Positions 43,763 to 52,066 of a stretch of DNA of 64,000 nt are shown piece by piece (the stretch's first letter is position 1; each line of letters begins with the position of its first letter). The stretch is from positions 331,501 through 395,500 of the forward strand of contig NZ_CP029797.1 in NCBI RefSeq assembly GCF_003268595.1, in the 5' to 3' direction. This DNA comes from Paraliobacillus zengyii (GTDB lineage Bacteria; Bacillota; Bacilli; Bacillales; Amphibacillaceae). Below the pieces are notes generated by a model. The model saw nothing but the letters and a program-made list of their open reading frames with translations. It was not told where the DNA came from and made no database searches. The position numbers and the translations under genes are program-made.

Positions 43763-43896
43763 AGCGGAGGAAGCAAATGGGTGACACTCTAGTGGGAACA
43801 GCAGAAGCCGAAGATCCACTTGGTAAAGTGTTTTTCTTTACCAAGTTAGCTGAGGCTGTGCCCGCAGAAAGGGAGCCCATTTGCTTGCGTAGCGGG
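43763..43896. repeat. Structured dispersed repeat, copy 1 (probable RNA element or MITE)
   Basis: The 134-bp segment from AGCGGAGGAAGC to TAGCGGG recurs at 62459-62593. Stem A is GCAAATGGG (43773-43781) with CCCATTTGC (43876-43884). Stem B is GTGGG (43792-43796) with CCCGC (43861-43865), continued by ACAGC with GCTGT. Stem C is a perfect 11-bp apical hairpin, 43818-43828 with 43836-43846. Copy 2 has a different apical sequence that still pairs. It lies in the 432-bp gap between a GNAT gene and a nucleotidyltransferase gene; the rest of this gap holds nothing I can support. Small reading frames over it are not believable genes. Confidence 0.8.
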
Positions 43897-44013
43897 TCAT
43901 GAAATTCAGTTGCGTCGGAGAAATTTGTGAATTCAATTGCTTTCATTGGAAAAAATAGTGGGCCATTTGCATAAGATACTTAGATTGGACTAAGTATACA
44001 AAGGATGGTTCTG

Positions 44014-44724
44014 ATGAAAAGATTGCCAGCGAAAGAAGCAGCAAAAAAGTTTGTTGATATGGAGTATCCAAACTGTGATGGGGCATTATTAGCAGGAAGT
44101 GTTGTCCGCGGAGAAGCAACACAAACCTCGGATTTAGATATTGTTATTTTTGACCAGAGTTTAACTTATAGTTATAGAGAATCACTAATCAAATTTGATT
44201 GGCCGATTGAAGTTTTTGTTCATAATCTTGCATCTTATAAAAGTTTTATTGCAATGGATGCCGCTAAAGGATTATCCTCATTACCACGTATGGTTGTCGA
44301 TGGTTTTGTATTACGTGATTTAGGAATGATAGATAAAATAAAAGAAGAGGCACAGGAATTAATTGATAAAGGTCCTTCTTCATGGTCAATGGAAACGATT
44401 CAAACAAGACGGTATACGATAACGGATATGGTGGATGACTTGTTGGGCAGTAAAAAACGAGAAGAAGATATATGTATTGTGATGAGTGTAGCGCCACTCA
44501 TCCCTGAATTTTATTTGCGTACGAATCATCAATGGATTGGTGAGTCAAAATGGATCCACCGTGCTTTGAAAAAATATGATCCATCTTTTGCAAATAGGTA
44601 TACACAAGCATTTGAGGATTTCTTTCAAACAGGTACAAAGGCAGAGATTGTTAATATAATTGATGAAGTTCTAGCGCCATTTGGAGGAAGATTGTTTGAA
44701 GGTTTCTCATTAGGGAAACAATAA
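44014..44724 (+). CDS. Nucleotidyltransferase-domain protein (aminoglycoside-nucleotidyltransferase-like)
   Basis: The start taken is ATG 44014 with AAAGGATGG upstream, giving 236 residues. The minimal nucleotidyltransferase motif is at residues 27-46: GS followed by VVRGEATQTSDLDIVIF, with the two metal-binding aspartates in DLD. A C-terminal helical domain follows. Such proteins include aminoglycoside nucleotidyltransferases and many of unknown substrate. It stands alone downstream of repeat copy 1. Confidence 0.82.
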   Translation: MKRLPAKEAAKKFVDMEYPNCDGALLAGSVVRGEATQTSDLDIVIFDQSLTYSYRESLIKFDWPIEVFVHNLASYKSFIAMDAAKGLSSLPRMVVDGFVLRDLGMIDKIKEEAQELIDKGPSSWSMETIQTRRYTITDMVDDLLGSKKREEDICIVMSVAPLIPEFYLRTNHQWIGESKWIHRALKKYDPSFANRYTQAFEDFFQTGTKAEIVNIIDEVLAPFGGRLFEGFSLGKQ

Positions 44725-44793
44725 TAAGAGGAAGTATTCTAATTTAATTTAAAAGTTTGATAGAATAGACTTAAGATAAAAAGGAGGCAAATC

Positions 44794-45318
44794 ATGCGTT
44801 TAAAAAATAAGAAGGTAATCGCCTTAGTAGAAAGTGACTTTGAAGACTTAGAATTATGGTATCCGATATTAAGATTACGTGAAGAAGGCGCTACAGTTGA
44901 TTTAGTTGGTAAGGAAGCAAATAAGATATATATAGGTAAATATGGTGTTCCTGCCGAGTCAGATAAAGCATTTAAGGATATAGATGTTGATGCGTATGAT
45001 GCGATTCTTGTACCTGGAGGATGGGCACCTGATAAATTACGTCGCTATCCAGAAGTACTTGATTTTGTGAAAGCAATGGATCAAGCAAAGAAACCAATTG
45101 GACAAATATGTCATGCGGGTTGGGTGCTTATTTCAGCACATATCTTACAGGATGTTAAAGTGACAAGTACGCCAGGCATTAAAGATGACATGACAAATGG
45201 TGGTGCAATTTGGCTTGATGAACCTGTTGTTGTTGATGGTCATATCATTTCAAGTCGTCGTCCACCCGACTTACCGCCTTATGTAAAAGCTTTTGCTGAT
45301 AAATTAGCTGAATCATAA
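44794..45318 (+). CDS. DJ-1/PfpI-family protein (type 1 glutamine amidotransferase-like)
   Basis: The 174-residue protein has KKVIALVESDFEDLELWYPILRLREEG, VPGGWAPDKLR and the nucleophile elbow IGQICHAGWVLISA with the reactive cysteine, and the C-terminal SRRPPDLPPYVKAF. It belongs to the PfpI/YfkM general stress group, whose members act as deglycases, chaperones or proteases depending on study. It starts behind AAGGAGG and ends in a hairpin terminator. Confidence 0.88.
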   Translation: MRLKNKKVIALVESDFEDLELWYPILRLREEGATVDLVGKEANKIYIGKYGVPAESDKAFKDIDVDAYDAILVPGGWAPDKLRRYPEVLDFVKAMDQAKKPIGQICHAGWVLISAHILQDVKVTSTPGIKDDMTNGGAIWLDEPVVVDGHIISSRRPPDLPPYVKAFADKLAES

Positions 45319-45323
45319 GAATT

Positions 45324-45356
45324 AAAACTCCTCTTCTGATTCGAAGGGGAGTTTTT
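45324..45356 (+). terminator. Terminator after the PfpI-family gene
   Basis: AAAACTCCTCTTC (45324-45336) pairs with GAAGGGGAGTTTT (45343-45355) with one G-T pair and a 6-nt loop. Confidence 0.8.
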
Positions 45357-45388
45357 GTCTGTAAATATATAAGGAAGAGGTGTGCCAC

Positions 45389-45868
45389 TTGGATTTGATA
45401 ATATGGTTACTGATCATTATTAGTTTTATATTAAGTTTTGTCGGTATTATTTATCCAATTATTCCATCTCCACTTGTGTTATGGATTGGATTTTTACTAT
45501 ATTACTTTTTAATAAATAATGATCTATCCGGATTTTTTTGGTTGGCAATGATAATATTGACTATCATTTTGATTGTTTCTGACATAATCGCAAATAGTTA
45601 TTTTGTCAAAAAATATGGGGGTAGTAAATGGGGAGAACGTGTAGCGGGAATTGGTGTTATTGTAGGTTCCTTTATTGTACCGCCTTTTGGCATTATTATC
45701 GTTCCGTTTTTTGCAGTCATTGTAGTTGAAATGCTTCAGAAAAGGTCGACGGAAGAGGCCTTAAGAGCAGCAATTGGTTCGTTGCTAGGATTTTTGGGTG
45801 GAGCTATTTCGAAAGTAGTAATACAGCTCGTAATGATTGGTTGGTTCTTTGTTTCCGTTATTTGGTGA
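45389..45868 (+). CDS. DUF456-family membrane protein
   Basis: The start chosen is TTG 45389 with AGAGGTG upstream, giving 159 residues. About four to five membrane segments cover most of the chain (near residues 1-18, 22-44, 46-66, 84-108 and 135-158). The pattern GIIYPIIPSPLVLWIGFLLY and WGERVAGIGVIVG fits DUF456 proteins (YqgC-like) of unknown function. The pdxK-like gene follows after 35 bp and may be co-transcribed. Confidence 0.8.
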   Translation: MDLIIWLLIIISFILSFVGIIYPIIPSPLVLWIGFLLYYFLINNDLSGFFWLAMIILTIILIVSDIIANSYFVKKYGGSKWGERVAGIGVIVGSFIVPPFGIIIVPFFAVIVVEMLQKRSTEEALRAAIGSLLGFLGGAISKVVIQLVMIGWFFVSVIW

Positions 45869-45903
45869 GTATTAACATAGTGAAAGGTTTGGAGTGATCT
45901 ATT

Positions 45904-46713
45904 GTGACAATAAAACGTGTTTTATCAATTGCTGGTTCCGCAGCACAAGGAAGTGCTGGTATTCAGGCTGATCTAAAAACGTTTCAAGAACGAGATGTGT
46001 ATGGAATGGCTGCGATCACTGCAATTGTTGCTAATAATTCTAAGACGAATAATGGAATATTTATTCATTCAATCGAAGAGATAGAAGCGCAATATCATGC
46101 TGCTATAGAACATGTTGGGGTGGACGCTATAAAATCAGGTATGCTTTTCTCGAAGGAAATTATTGAACGTGTTGCATTATTACTTGAAGAAGCGCCTACT
46201 GATAATATTGTGGTTGATCCAGTTATGATTGGTAAAATGGGATCACAGTTATTACATGAGGATGCGATAGTTGCAGTAAGAGAAAAACTAATTCCAATTG
46301 CCAAAATTATTACCCCTAATTTACATGAAGCGGCAAAGTTGTTAGAAGTAGAACCAATTAAAACTGTAGCGAAAATGAAAGACGCTGCAGAAAGATTACA
46401 TCAGTTAGGATCAAGATATGTTTTGATTAAGGGTGGCGCATTGGATGGTGAAGCCGTCGATGTTTTATTTGATGGAAGAAGTTTTACTTCGTATAGTCAG
46501 CCTAGAATAAATACTATTCATACAAGTGGAGCGGGATGTAGTTATTCATCTGCTATTGCAGCGGAGTTAGCTAAAGGGAAAGTGGTAGAAGAAGCAATCA
46601 GATTAGCAAAGGATTATGTTCATGCGGGTATTACATATGCGTTATCATTTGATCGAGGAATCGGCTCAACGTATCATGCCGCTTTAAGAAAGTATGGATT
46701 ACCAGAAGGTTAG
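45904..46713 (+). CDS. pdxK: Pyridoxine/pyridoxal kinase of the ThiD-like family (PdxK)
   Basis: The 269-residue protein is a paralogue of the ThiD at 40649 but resembles B. subtilis PdxK (YwdB): SIAGSAAQGSAGIQADLKTFQERDVYGM, VVDPVMIGKMGSQLL and HTSGAGCSYSSAIAAEL. ThiD has TDPTGGAGIQ at the first site; here the aspartate is replaced by alanine and one glycine by serine. It probably phosphorylates pyridoxal or pyridoxine at the 5' position for PLP salvage. It is not under a TPP riboswitch, which fits a role other than thiamine synthesis. Confidence 0.85.
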   Translation: MTIKRVLSIAGSAAQGSAGIQADLKTFQERDVYGMAAITAIVANNSKTNNGIFIHSIEEIEAQYHAAIEHVGVDAIKSGMLFSKEIIERVALLLEEAPTDNIVVDPVMIGKMGSQLLHEDAIVAVREKLIPIAKIITPNLHEAAKLLEVEPIKTVAKMKDAAERLHQLGSRYVLIKGGALDGEAVDVLFDGRSFTSYSQPRINTIHTSGAGCSYSSAIAAELAKGKVVEEAIRLAKDYVHAGITYALSFDRGIGSTYHAALRKYGLPEG

Positions 46714-46731
46714 AAGATGAATTTAAAAAAA

Positions 46732-46762
46732 GACGATTGCATAAGTTATGCAATCGTCCTTT
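46732..46762. terminator. Bidirectional terminator between pdxK and amt
   Basis: GACGATTGCAT (46732-46742) pairs perfectly with ATGCAATCGTC (46748-46758) with flanking A and T runs. Confidence 0.85.
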
Positions 46763-46767
46763 TAAAT

Positions 46768-48129
46768 TTAAGATGTTTTTTGACTTTCAGGTAAGCTATT
46801 CAAACGATCTGCTAAACCAAATTCACCATGTAATGGAGAAGGTTCAGAAGTTAATAATGTGTCTTTGAATGCATATGCACTAGATCCGTGCTCTGCGAAA
46901 TCCAGACCAGAGATTTCTTCTTCTTCTGATACACGAATAGAAGAGAAACGAGTAAGGATGAAAGTGAATAGACCAACTACTACCATTGTCCAAGCAATTA
47001 CTGCGACAACCCCAACAGCTTGAATACCTAATTGCGAGATACCATTGCCATAGAATAAACCAGTATTTGTAGAGAAGAATCCGATAGCTAATGTACCCCA
47101 GATACCACAAATTCCGTGTACAGAAATGGCACCAACTGGATCATCAATTCTAAGTTTTGTATCAAGGAATGTAATAGCTTCAACTAAAATTACGCCAGAG
47201 ATTAAACCAACGATGATAGAACCACCTAATGAAATTTCAGCACAACCAGCAGTAATACCAACTAGACCTGCTAATACACCATTAAGTGAAAGTGATGCAT
47301 CAACACGATTGAAACGTAATTTAGAATATGCTGCAGATGCTACTAACGCAGCAGATGTTGATAGTAAAGTAGTACCAATAACCATTGGAACTAAACTAGG
47401 GTCAGCTGCTAATGTACTACCACCATTGAAACCAAACCAACCTAACCATAGAATAAACACACCTAATGCACCCATTGGAATATTGTGACCAGGAATAACG
47501 TTGATCTTCTTACCAACATATTTCCCTTTACGAGCACCAAGGAATAAAACAACTGTTAATGCACCAACTGCACCTGTTAAGTGAACAACAGTAGATCCAG
47601 CGAAATCACTAAATCCTAATGCTGTTAACCAACCATCGCCTTGCCAAATCCAATGACCTACAACAGGATAAACAAATGCTGTCATTGCAATAACAATCCA
47701 AATGTAGCTGCCAAGTTTCATGCGTTCTGCAACTGCACCAGATATAATTGTCGCACAAGTTGCTACAAACATTGCTTGGAAAACAAAGAATCCAATGTCG
47801 TCAACGCCACTAAGTAAAAAGCCATCTGAACCAATAAATGTTCCAAGAGAAGTACCGAACATAATTCCATAACCTACTAAGAAGAATAGAATAGCTGCGA
47901 TACTAATTGTTAAGAAGTTTTTCATGATGATATTTAGAGAGTTTTTAGATCTTGTAAATCCTGACTCTACCATTGCAAATCCAGCATGCATAAAGAATAC
48001 CAAGATTGCTGCTAACATCACCCAAACAAGGTCAACAGATAGTTGTAAAGACTCTGTTGTTGGCGCTGCGTATGCAGGTGATGCGATAAGTAAAACTAGA
48101 AAAAATAAAAGTGCACTTTTCTTAAGCAT
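46768..48129 (-). CDS. amt: Ammonium transporter
   Basis: The 453-residue protein has a cleavable signal-like N-terminus (residues 1-21, ending PAYA), then about 11 membrane segments of the Amt/Rh fold. Typical parts are FFMHAGFAMVESGFTRSKN, HWIWQGDGWL and the second pore histidine in ISVHGICGIWGTLA, and DFAGSTVVHLTGA. It moves ammonium or ammonia across the membrane. It is co-transcribed with the upstream PII gene (19 bp gap) and is probably gated by it. The C-terminal tail after residue 405 is cytosolic. Confidence 0.95.
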   Translation of the reverse strand: MLKKSALLFFLVLLIASPAYAAPTTESLQLSVDLVWVMLAAILVFFMHAGFAMVESGFTRSKNSLNIIMKNFLTISIAAILFFLVGYGIMFGTSLGTFIGSDGFLLSGVDDIGFFVFQAMFVATCATIISGAVAERMKLGSYIWIVIAMTAFVYPVVGHWIWQGDGWLTALGFSDFAGSTVVHLTGAVGALTVVLFLGARKGKYVGKKINVIPGHNIPMGALGVFILWLGWFGFNGGSTLAADPSLVPMVIGTTLLSTSAALVASAAYSKLRFNRVDASLSLNGVLAGLVGITAGCAEISLGGSIIVGLISGVILVEAITFLDTKLRIDDPVGAISVHGICGIWGTLAIGFFSTNTGLFYGNGISQLGIQAVGVVAVIAWTMVVVGLFTFILTRFSSIRVSEEEEISGLDFAEHGSSAYAFKDTLLTSEPSPLHGEFGLADRLNSLPESQKTS

Positions 48130-48147
48130 ATAAAATCCTCCTCTTTT

Positions 48148-48489
48148 TTATAGAACTGCTTCTTTACCGCGTTCGCCAGTTCGAATACGAATAGAGTCTT
48201 CTACTGGATAGACAAATATTTTACCATCACCTATATTCCCAGTACTACATGTAGCAATAATTAGATCAACTATTTCATCTAACTGTGTTGCTGGAACAAC
48301 CAATTCTAATTTAATTTTAGGGAGTAATTGTATCTGAAATGTTGTGCCGCGAAAAACCCCTGTTTGTCCCTTTTGCTTACCAGTACCTGCTGCTTCCGTA
48401 ACGGTTAAGCCCCCAATACCAATCTCTGATAATTTGTCGCGTAGTTCTTGAAACTTTTCTGGACGAATGATCGCTTCAATTTTTTTCAT
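48148..48489 (-). CDS. glnK: PII-family nitrogen regulatory protein (GlnK/NrgB)
   Basis: The 113-residue protein has the PII signature MKKIEAIIRPEKFQELRDKL and the T-loop GKQKGQTGVFRGTTFQIQLLPKIKLE. The tyrosine uridylylated in enterobacteria (Tyr51, in RGAEY) is phenylalanine here, so control by uridylylation is not expected, in line with Bacillus. It senses ATP/ADP and 2-oxoglutarate and blocks the ammonium channel. The order glnK then amt is the reverse of B. subtilis nrgAB. A TnrA-type site lies upstream. Confidence 0.94.
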   Translation of the reverse strand: MKKIEAIIRPEKFQELRDKLSEIGIGGLTVTEAAGTGKQKGQTGVFRGTTFQIQLLPKIKLELVVPATQLDEIVDLIIATCSTGNIGDGKIFVYPVEDSIRIRTGERGKEAVL

Positions 48490-48512
48490 TTAAAATCCTC
48501 CTTTCAATATTG

Positions 48513-48529
48513 TGTAAGGTTATTTAACA
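48513..48529 (-). promoter_or_regulatory. TnrA/GlnR-type operator upstream of glnK-amt
   Basis: On the minus strand TGTTAAATAACCTTACA matches TGTNA-N7-TNACA exactly. It lies 24 bp before the glnK start, closer than usual for a TnrA activator site, so it might act as a GlnR repressor site or the gene start/promoter lies unusually close. Confidence 0.6.
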
Positions 48530-48739
48530 TATTAAGTTATGTTTATTATCATAATGTCTTACAAAGAAAATATCAAGTGTTTTTAGCAAATTTTTTGAAA
48601 ATTTTGAAGTAAACGATTTCAAAGGATTTCATAGGTCTTAAGAACGACTTTTAAAAATATTTAATGCAATGTGAAACGAAATGGATGTTTTTACCGTATT
48701 AGTTGTTAAGTACTGTTTTTAGAAGGGATGAGGATATAA

Positions 48740-49660
48740 ATGACAGAGCCAGCAATGCAATTAATTGAATTAAGAAAAACGATAGGAAAGAAACAAATTA
48801 TTAAGAATTTGAACTTTTCGATTTATCCAGGTGAAGTTTTTGGGTTTTTGGGACCAAATGGTGCTGGTAAGACTACAACGATCAGAATGATGGTCGGTTT
48901 AATGAAAATAACTTCCGGTGAAGTATTAATTCAGGGAAAGAGCATTAAATCTGAATTTAAAAACGCAATTAAAGAAGTGGGTGCAATTGTTGAAAATCCA
49001 GAGATGTATCCATTTATGAGTGGATGGAAGAATCTAGTGCATTATGCACGAATGGTACCTGGTGTGACAGAAGATAGAATAATGGAAGTTATCCAACTTG
49101 TCGGTTTAGAACATGCAATTAAAGAGAAGGTTGGTCGCTATTCTCTAGGAATGCGACAACGCTTAGGAATTGCGCAAGCTCTATTGCATCGACCATCTAT
49201 TTTAATATTAGATGAGCCAACTAACGGATTGGATCCGTCAGGTATTAAAGAAATTAGACATTATATTCGCAAATTAGCAGCCGAAGAAAACGTAGCTGTA
49301 ATCGTGTCAAGCCACATGTTAGCTGAGATGGAAATGATGTGTGATCGGATTGGCATTATAAAAAATGGCGAGTTAATTGCAATAAATAACGTTAATGAAG
49401 AAGGTAATCATGAAGATGTTCAAGTAGTTCATATTGTGGCTGAACCTTTAATAGAAGCTAAAGAACTTATAGAACGTAGATTTGAAATAGAAGTGAATAG
49501 AGATAAGGAGACATTGATTTTATCTATTGATAGGAAATCTATACCTGATATTGTTAAAGAGTTAGCGACAGAAGGAATTAATATTTATTACGTTCAAGCG
49601 CATAAAACAAATCTAGAGGATAAATTTATGGCTTTGATAGGAGAGAATACAATTGGTTAA
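48740..49660 (+). CDS. ABC transporter ATP-binding protein (ABC-2/bacitracin-export type)
   Basis: The 306-residue protein has Walker A GPNGAGKTTT, the signature YSLGMRQRLGIAQAL, Walker B ILILDEPTNGLDP and the switch histidine in SSHML. The C-terminal ~80 residues are an accessory domain, common in BcrA-type exporters. Its stop overlaps the start of the permease gene by 8 bp, so the two form one exporter. The substrate is unknown. Confidence 0.9.
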   Translation: MTEPAMQLIELRKTIGKKQIIKNLNFSIYPGEVFGFLGPNGAGKTTTIRMMVGLMKITSGEVLIQGKSIKSEFKNAIKEVGAIVENPEMYPFMSGWKNLVHYARMVPGVTEDRIMEVIQLVGLEHAIKEKVGRYSLGMRQRLGIAQALLHRPSILILDEPTNGLDPSGIKEIRHYIRKLAAEENVAVIVSSHMLAEMEMMCDRIGIIKNGELIAINNVNEEGNHEDVQVVHIVAEPLIEAKELIERRFEIEVNRDKETLILSIDRKSIPDIVKELATEGINIYYVQAHKTNLEDKFMALIGENTIG

Positions 49661-50594
49661 TTTTATACAACTAATAAGAAATGAAAATATGAAACTATAT
49701 GCAAAAAAGGCAACATGGATTATGATTGGTTTATTGGCTATCATTGTTTTGGCAGGAGGACTTCTTACCCGTTTCATGGATGATAATGTAACGAGAGAAT
49801 ATAGTGATGATTGGCGTGCGGAAATGCAAGAAGAAATTGCTACAACAGAGACTGAAGAGTATGCTGAATCAGCGGTCTACATAGATGTTGATAAAAATAT
49901 GTATCATTTAGAGAATGATATTGCACCTGTTGAGTATAGTGCGATGCAATTTGTTTATGAAAACATTGAGTTATCGATGTTGCTTAGTTTGTTTACTATT
50001 ATCGTTGCTGCAGGTATATTAGCAAATGAATTTCAATGGGGTACGATTAAGTTACTGTTAATAAGGCCTGTTACACGTTTGAAAATACTGGCTGCTAAAT
50101 ATGTTACTGTGTTATTCTATGCTTTAACACTACTTGTTTTTTTAGTTGTCTTTTCGTGGATAGTGGGCGCAATTTTGTTCGGTATGAATGGTGTTAATCC
50201 TTCAACGGTCGTTTATGAGTATGGTGGCTATAATGAAGTGAATTTAATGTCTGGAGTTGTGCAAGGTTTTGGTTATAAAATGGTTAATTTAGTAATGATG
50301 ACGACATTTGCTCTCATGGTCTCAACAATCTTTCGCAATGCTAGTATGGCAATTGGATTTGCGATATTTCTAATGTTATCAGGTAATTTGATTGTTGCTT
50401 TTGCGTCGGACTATGGCTTTGCAAAATATATATTATTTGCAAATACAGACTTAAGTCAATATCGTGAGGGTGCTACTCAAATGCTAGAAGGAATGAGTCT
50501 ATCATTTTCTATTACTATTTTATTAGTTTATTATGTTATTTTTTTAGTTGCATCTTGGTTTTCTTTTACAAAACGGGATGTTGCAGGGCATTAA
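49653..50594 (+). CDS. ABC-2-type permease
   Basis: The 313-residue protein starts at TTG 49653 behind GGAGAG, inside the end of the ATPase gene. It has one N-terminal membrane segment (near residues 20-40), a ~75-residue extracytoplasmic loop, then about five more segments, the pattern of ABC-2 permeases such as BcrB or YxlG. TIKLLLIRPVTRLKILAAKY is the typical cytosolic coupling region. It forms an exporter with the preceding ATPase. Confidence 0.87.
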   Translation: MVNFIQLIRNENMKLYAKKATWIMIGLLAIIVLAGGLLTRFMDDNVTREYSDDWRAEMQEEIATTETEEYAESAVYIDVDKNMYHLENDIAPVEYSAMQFVYENIELSMLLSLFTIIVAAGILANEFQWGTIKLLLIRPVTRLKILAAKYVTVLFYALTLLVFLVVFSWIVGAILFGMNGVNPSTVVYEYGGYNEVNLMSGVVQGFGYKMVNLVMMTTFALMVSTIFRNASMAIGFAIFLMLSGNLIVAFASDYGFAKYILFANTDLSQYREGATQMLEGMSLSFSITILLVYYVIFLVASWFSFTKRDVAGH

Positions 50595-50623
50595 AATAAA
50601 GAAAAAAGAGGGGAATGTTTTAG

Positions 50624-51046
50624 ATGAAGCGTACAGCAGAAGTAGTAATAGGAATTATTGGAGCGTTAGCATATGGTTTTCTTGCTGTAATTGGTGGGAT
50701 TATTGTTTGGTTACAAAGTAATGAGGATGTAGCAAGGGGATTTTACGACGATATGATGGCACAAAGTCCTGAATTAGAATTGCCTGATTATCAAGTCTTT
50801 CTTGATTCATTTGGTACAACGGGTATCATACTATTGATCGGTTCAATTCTAGCGATAGCAGTTGGTGTCGTTGCAATGGTTTTATTAAGAGGGAATAAAA
50901 AACCTAAAGTAGCTGGGATTATGTTTATTGTAACAGCAGTTCTTGTAGCGGTTATTTCGTTAGGTACAGGTGTTATTGCGGGAGCTTTCTATCTGATTGC
51001 AGGAATTATGTGTCTAGTTCGTAAACCAAAACAACTGATTGTCTAG
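50624..51046 (+). CDS. DUF4064-family membrane protein
   Basis: The 140-residue protein has three to four membrane segments (near residues 7-27, 63-86, 93-115 and 115-133) with an acidic loop between the first two, the DUF4064 layout. Function is unknown. It starts behind AGAGGGGAATG 29 bp after the ABC permease gene and shares the terminator that ends this operon, so it is probably part of the export unit. Confidence 0.8.
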   Translation: MKRTAEVVIGIIGALAYGFLAVIGGIIVWLQSNEDVARGFYDDMMAQSPELELPDYQVFLDSFGTTGIILLIGSILAIAVGVVAMVLLRGNKKPKVAGIMFIVTAVLVAVISLGTGVIAGAFYLIAGIMCLVRKPKQLIV

Positions 51047-51057
51047 TATAGTAATAA

Positions 51058-51100
51058 ATGAGAGGGAAGAATGCAACTACATTCTTCCCTCTCATTTTTC
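51058..51100. terminator. Bidirectional terminator
   Basis: ATGAGAGGGAAGAATG (51058-51073) pairs perfectly with CATTCTTCCCTCTCAT (51080-51095), followed by T residues. It lies between the ABC operon and the convergent amidase gene. Confidence 0.9.
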
Positions 51101-51110
51101 TGTTATATAG

Positions 51111-51899
51111 TTATAATCGATACATATCTGGTCTGCGATCAGAAAAAACAGGAATCGTATCACGAACTTTATCTACATCTTTTAAATTAATTTCTCCATA
51201 ATAGATACCTTCAACTTCTCCTGCGTCCATAATCATTTCTCCCCACGGTCCGATAATCATCGAATGCCCTCCGAATTGATTATTAGGATCTAAACCAACA
51301 CGATTACAAGCTATTACAAAGCATTGATTTTCAATTGCGCGACTCATCAATAATGCCTTCCAGTGATCGATCCGTGCTAAAGGCCATTCTGCTACAACAA
51401 AAAGCATTTTAGCACCATTAAGCATATGTGTGCGAATCCATTCAGGGAAACGAATATCATAGCAAATAACGCCAGCACTTGATTCGTTCTCCAGCTCGAA
51501 TGAACCGTTTGTTTTTCCTTCAATTAGATGCTTTTCTTCATTCATTAAACGAAAAAGGTGTGCCTTTTCATACTCCTTTAATAATTTACCATCTCTATTG
51601 ATAATAAGCATATTGTTTGTCACGCCTTTGTCGGTCTGTTTTGCAACCGATCCTCCAACTATATTCACCTGGTATTTTTGAGCTAATTCAGATAAAAATG
51701 CGATCGACCCCTCTGCGTTAGGATCAGCAATTTCATCCAATCTTGTAAGATCGTAACCAGTGGTCCATAGTTCTGGAAGCACAATAACGTCAACTTTTTT
51801 TTCGTCTATTTCCTTGAAAAAGTTTCTAACATTTTTTTGATTTGCTTCTGGATCACCAAAAATTATATCTATTTGAAATAAAGCAATTGATAATGTCAT
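51111..51899 (-). CDS. mtnU: Carbon-nitrogen hydrolase (nitrilase superfamily), methionine-salvage omega-amidase MtnU
   Basis: The 262-residue protein has the nitrilase triad: Glu in VLPELWTTGYDL, Lys in YEKAHLFRL and Cys in GVICYDIRFPEW. In Bacillus the homologue YkrU/MtnU lies next to mtnE and is thought to hydrolyse the alpha-keto-gamma-methylthiobutyramide or related amide formed when glutamine is amino donor. Here it is divergent from the mtnE-like aminotransferase (167 bp apart), which supports the role. Confidence 0.87.
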   Translation of the reverse strand: MTLSIALFQIDIIFGDPEANQKNVRNFFKEIDEKKVDVIVLPELWTTGYDLTRLDEIADPNAEGSIAFLSELAQKYQVNIVGGSVAKQTDKGVTNNMLIINRDGKLLKEYEKAHLFRLMNEEKHLIEGKTNGSFELENESSAGVICYDIRFPEWIRTHMLNGAKMLFVVAEWPLARIDHWKALLMSRAIENQCFVIACNRVGLDPNNQFGGHSMIIGPWGEMIMDAGEVEGIYYGEINLKDVDKVRDTIPVFSDRRPDMYRL

Positions 51900-52066
51900 T
51901 TGAATTATTCACTCCTAGTTATGAGTAGGGATTTTAACAGCTGTATTATCCCACCGAGCAATTATGCTGTCAATTCAATTATAAGTTAGTGCTTTACAAA
52001 AAGACAAATAATAGCTAAGATTAGAAATTAATATTTGATGGTTTAATTATGGGAGAGTGAATTTGT

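Noticed and set aside
43743..43946. Open frame on the minus strand across structured repeat copy 1, with a similar one at 62353-62667 across copy 2
   Set aside because: The frames follow the repeat, have no ribosome-binding site and differ between copies in ways that preserve stems rather than protein sequence.
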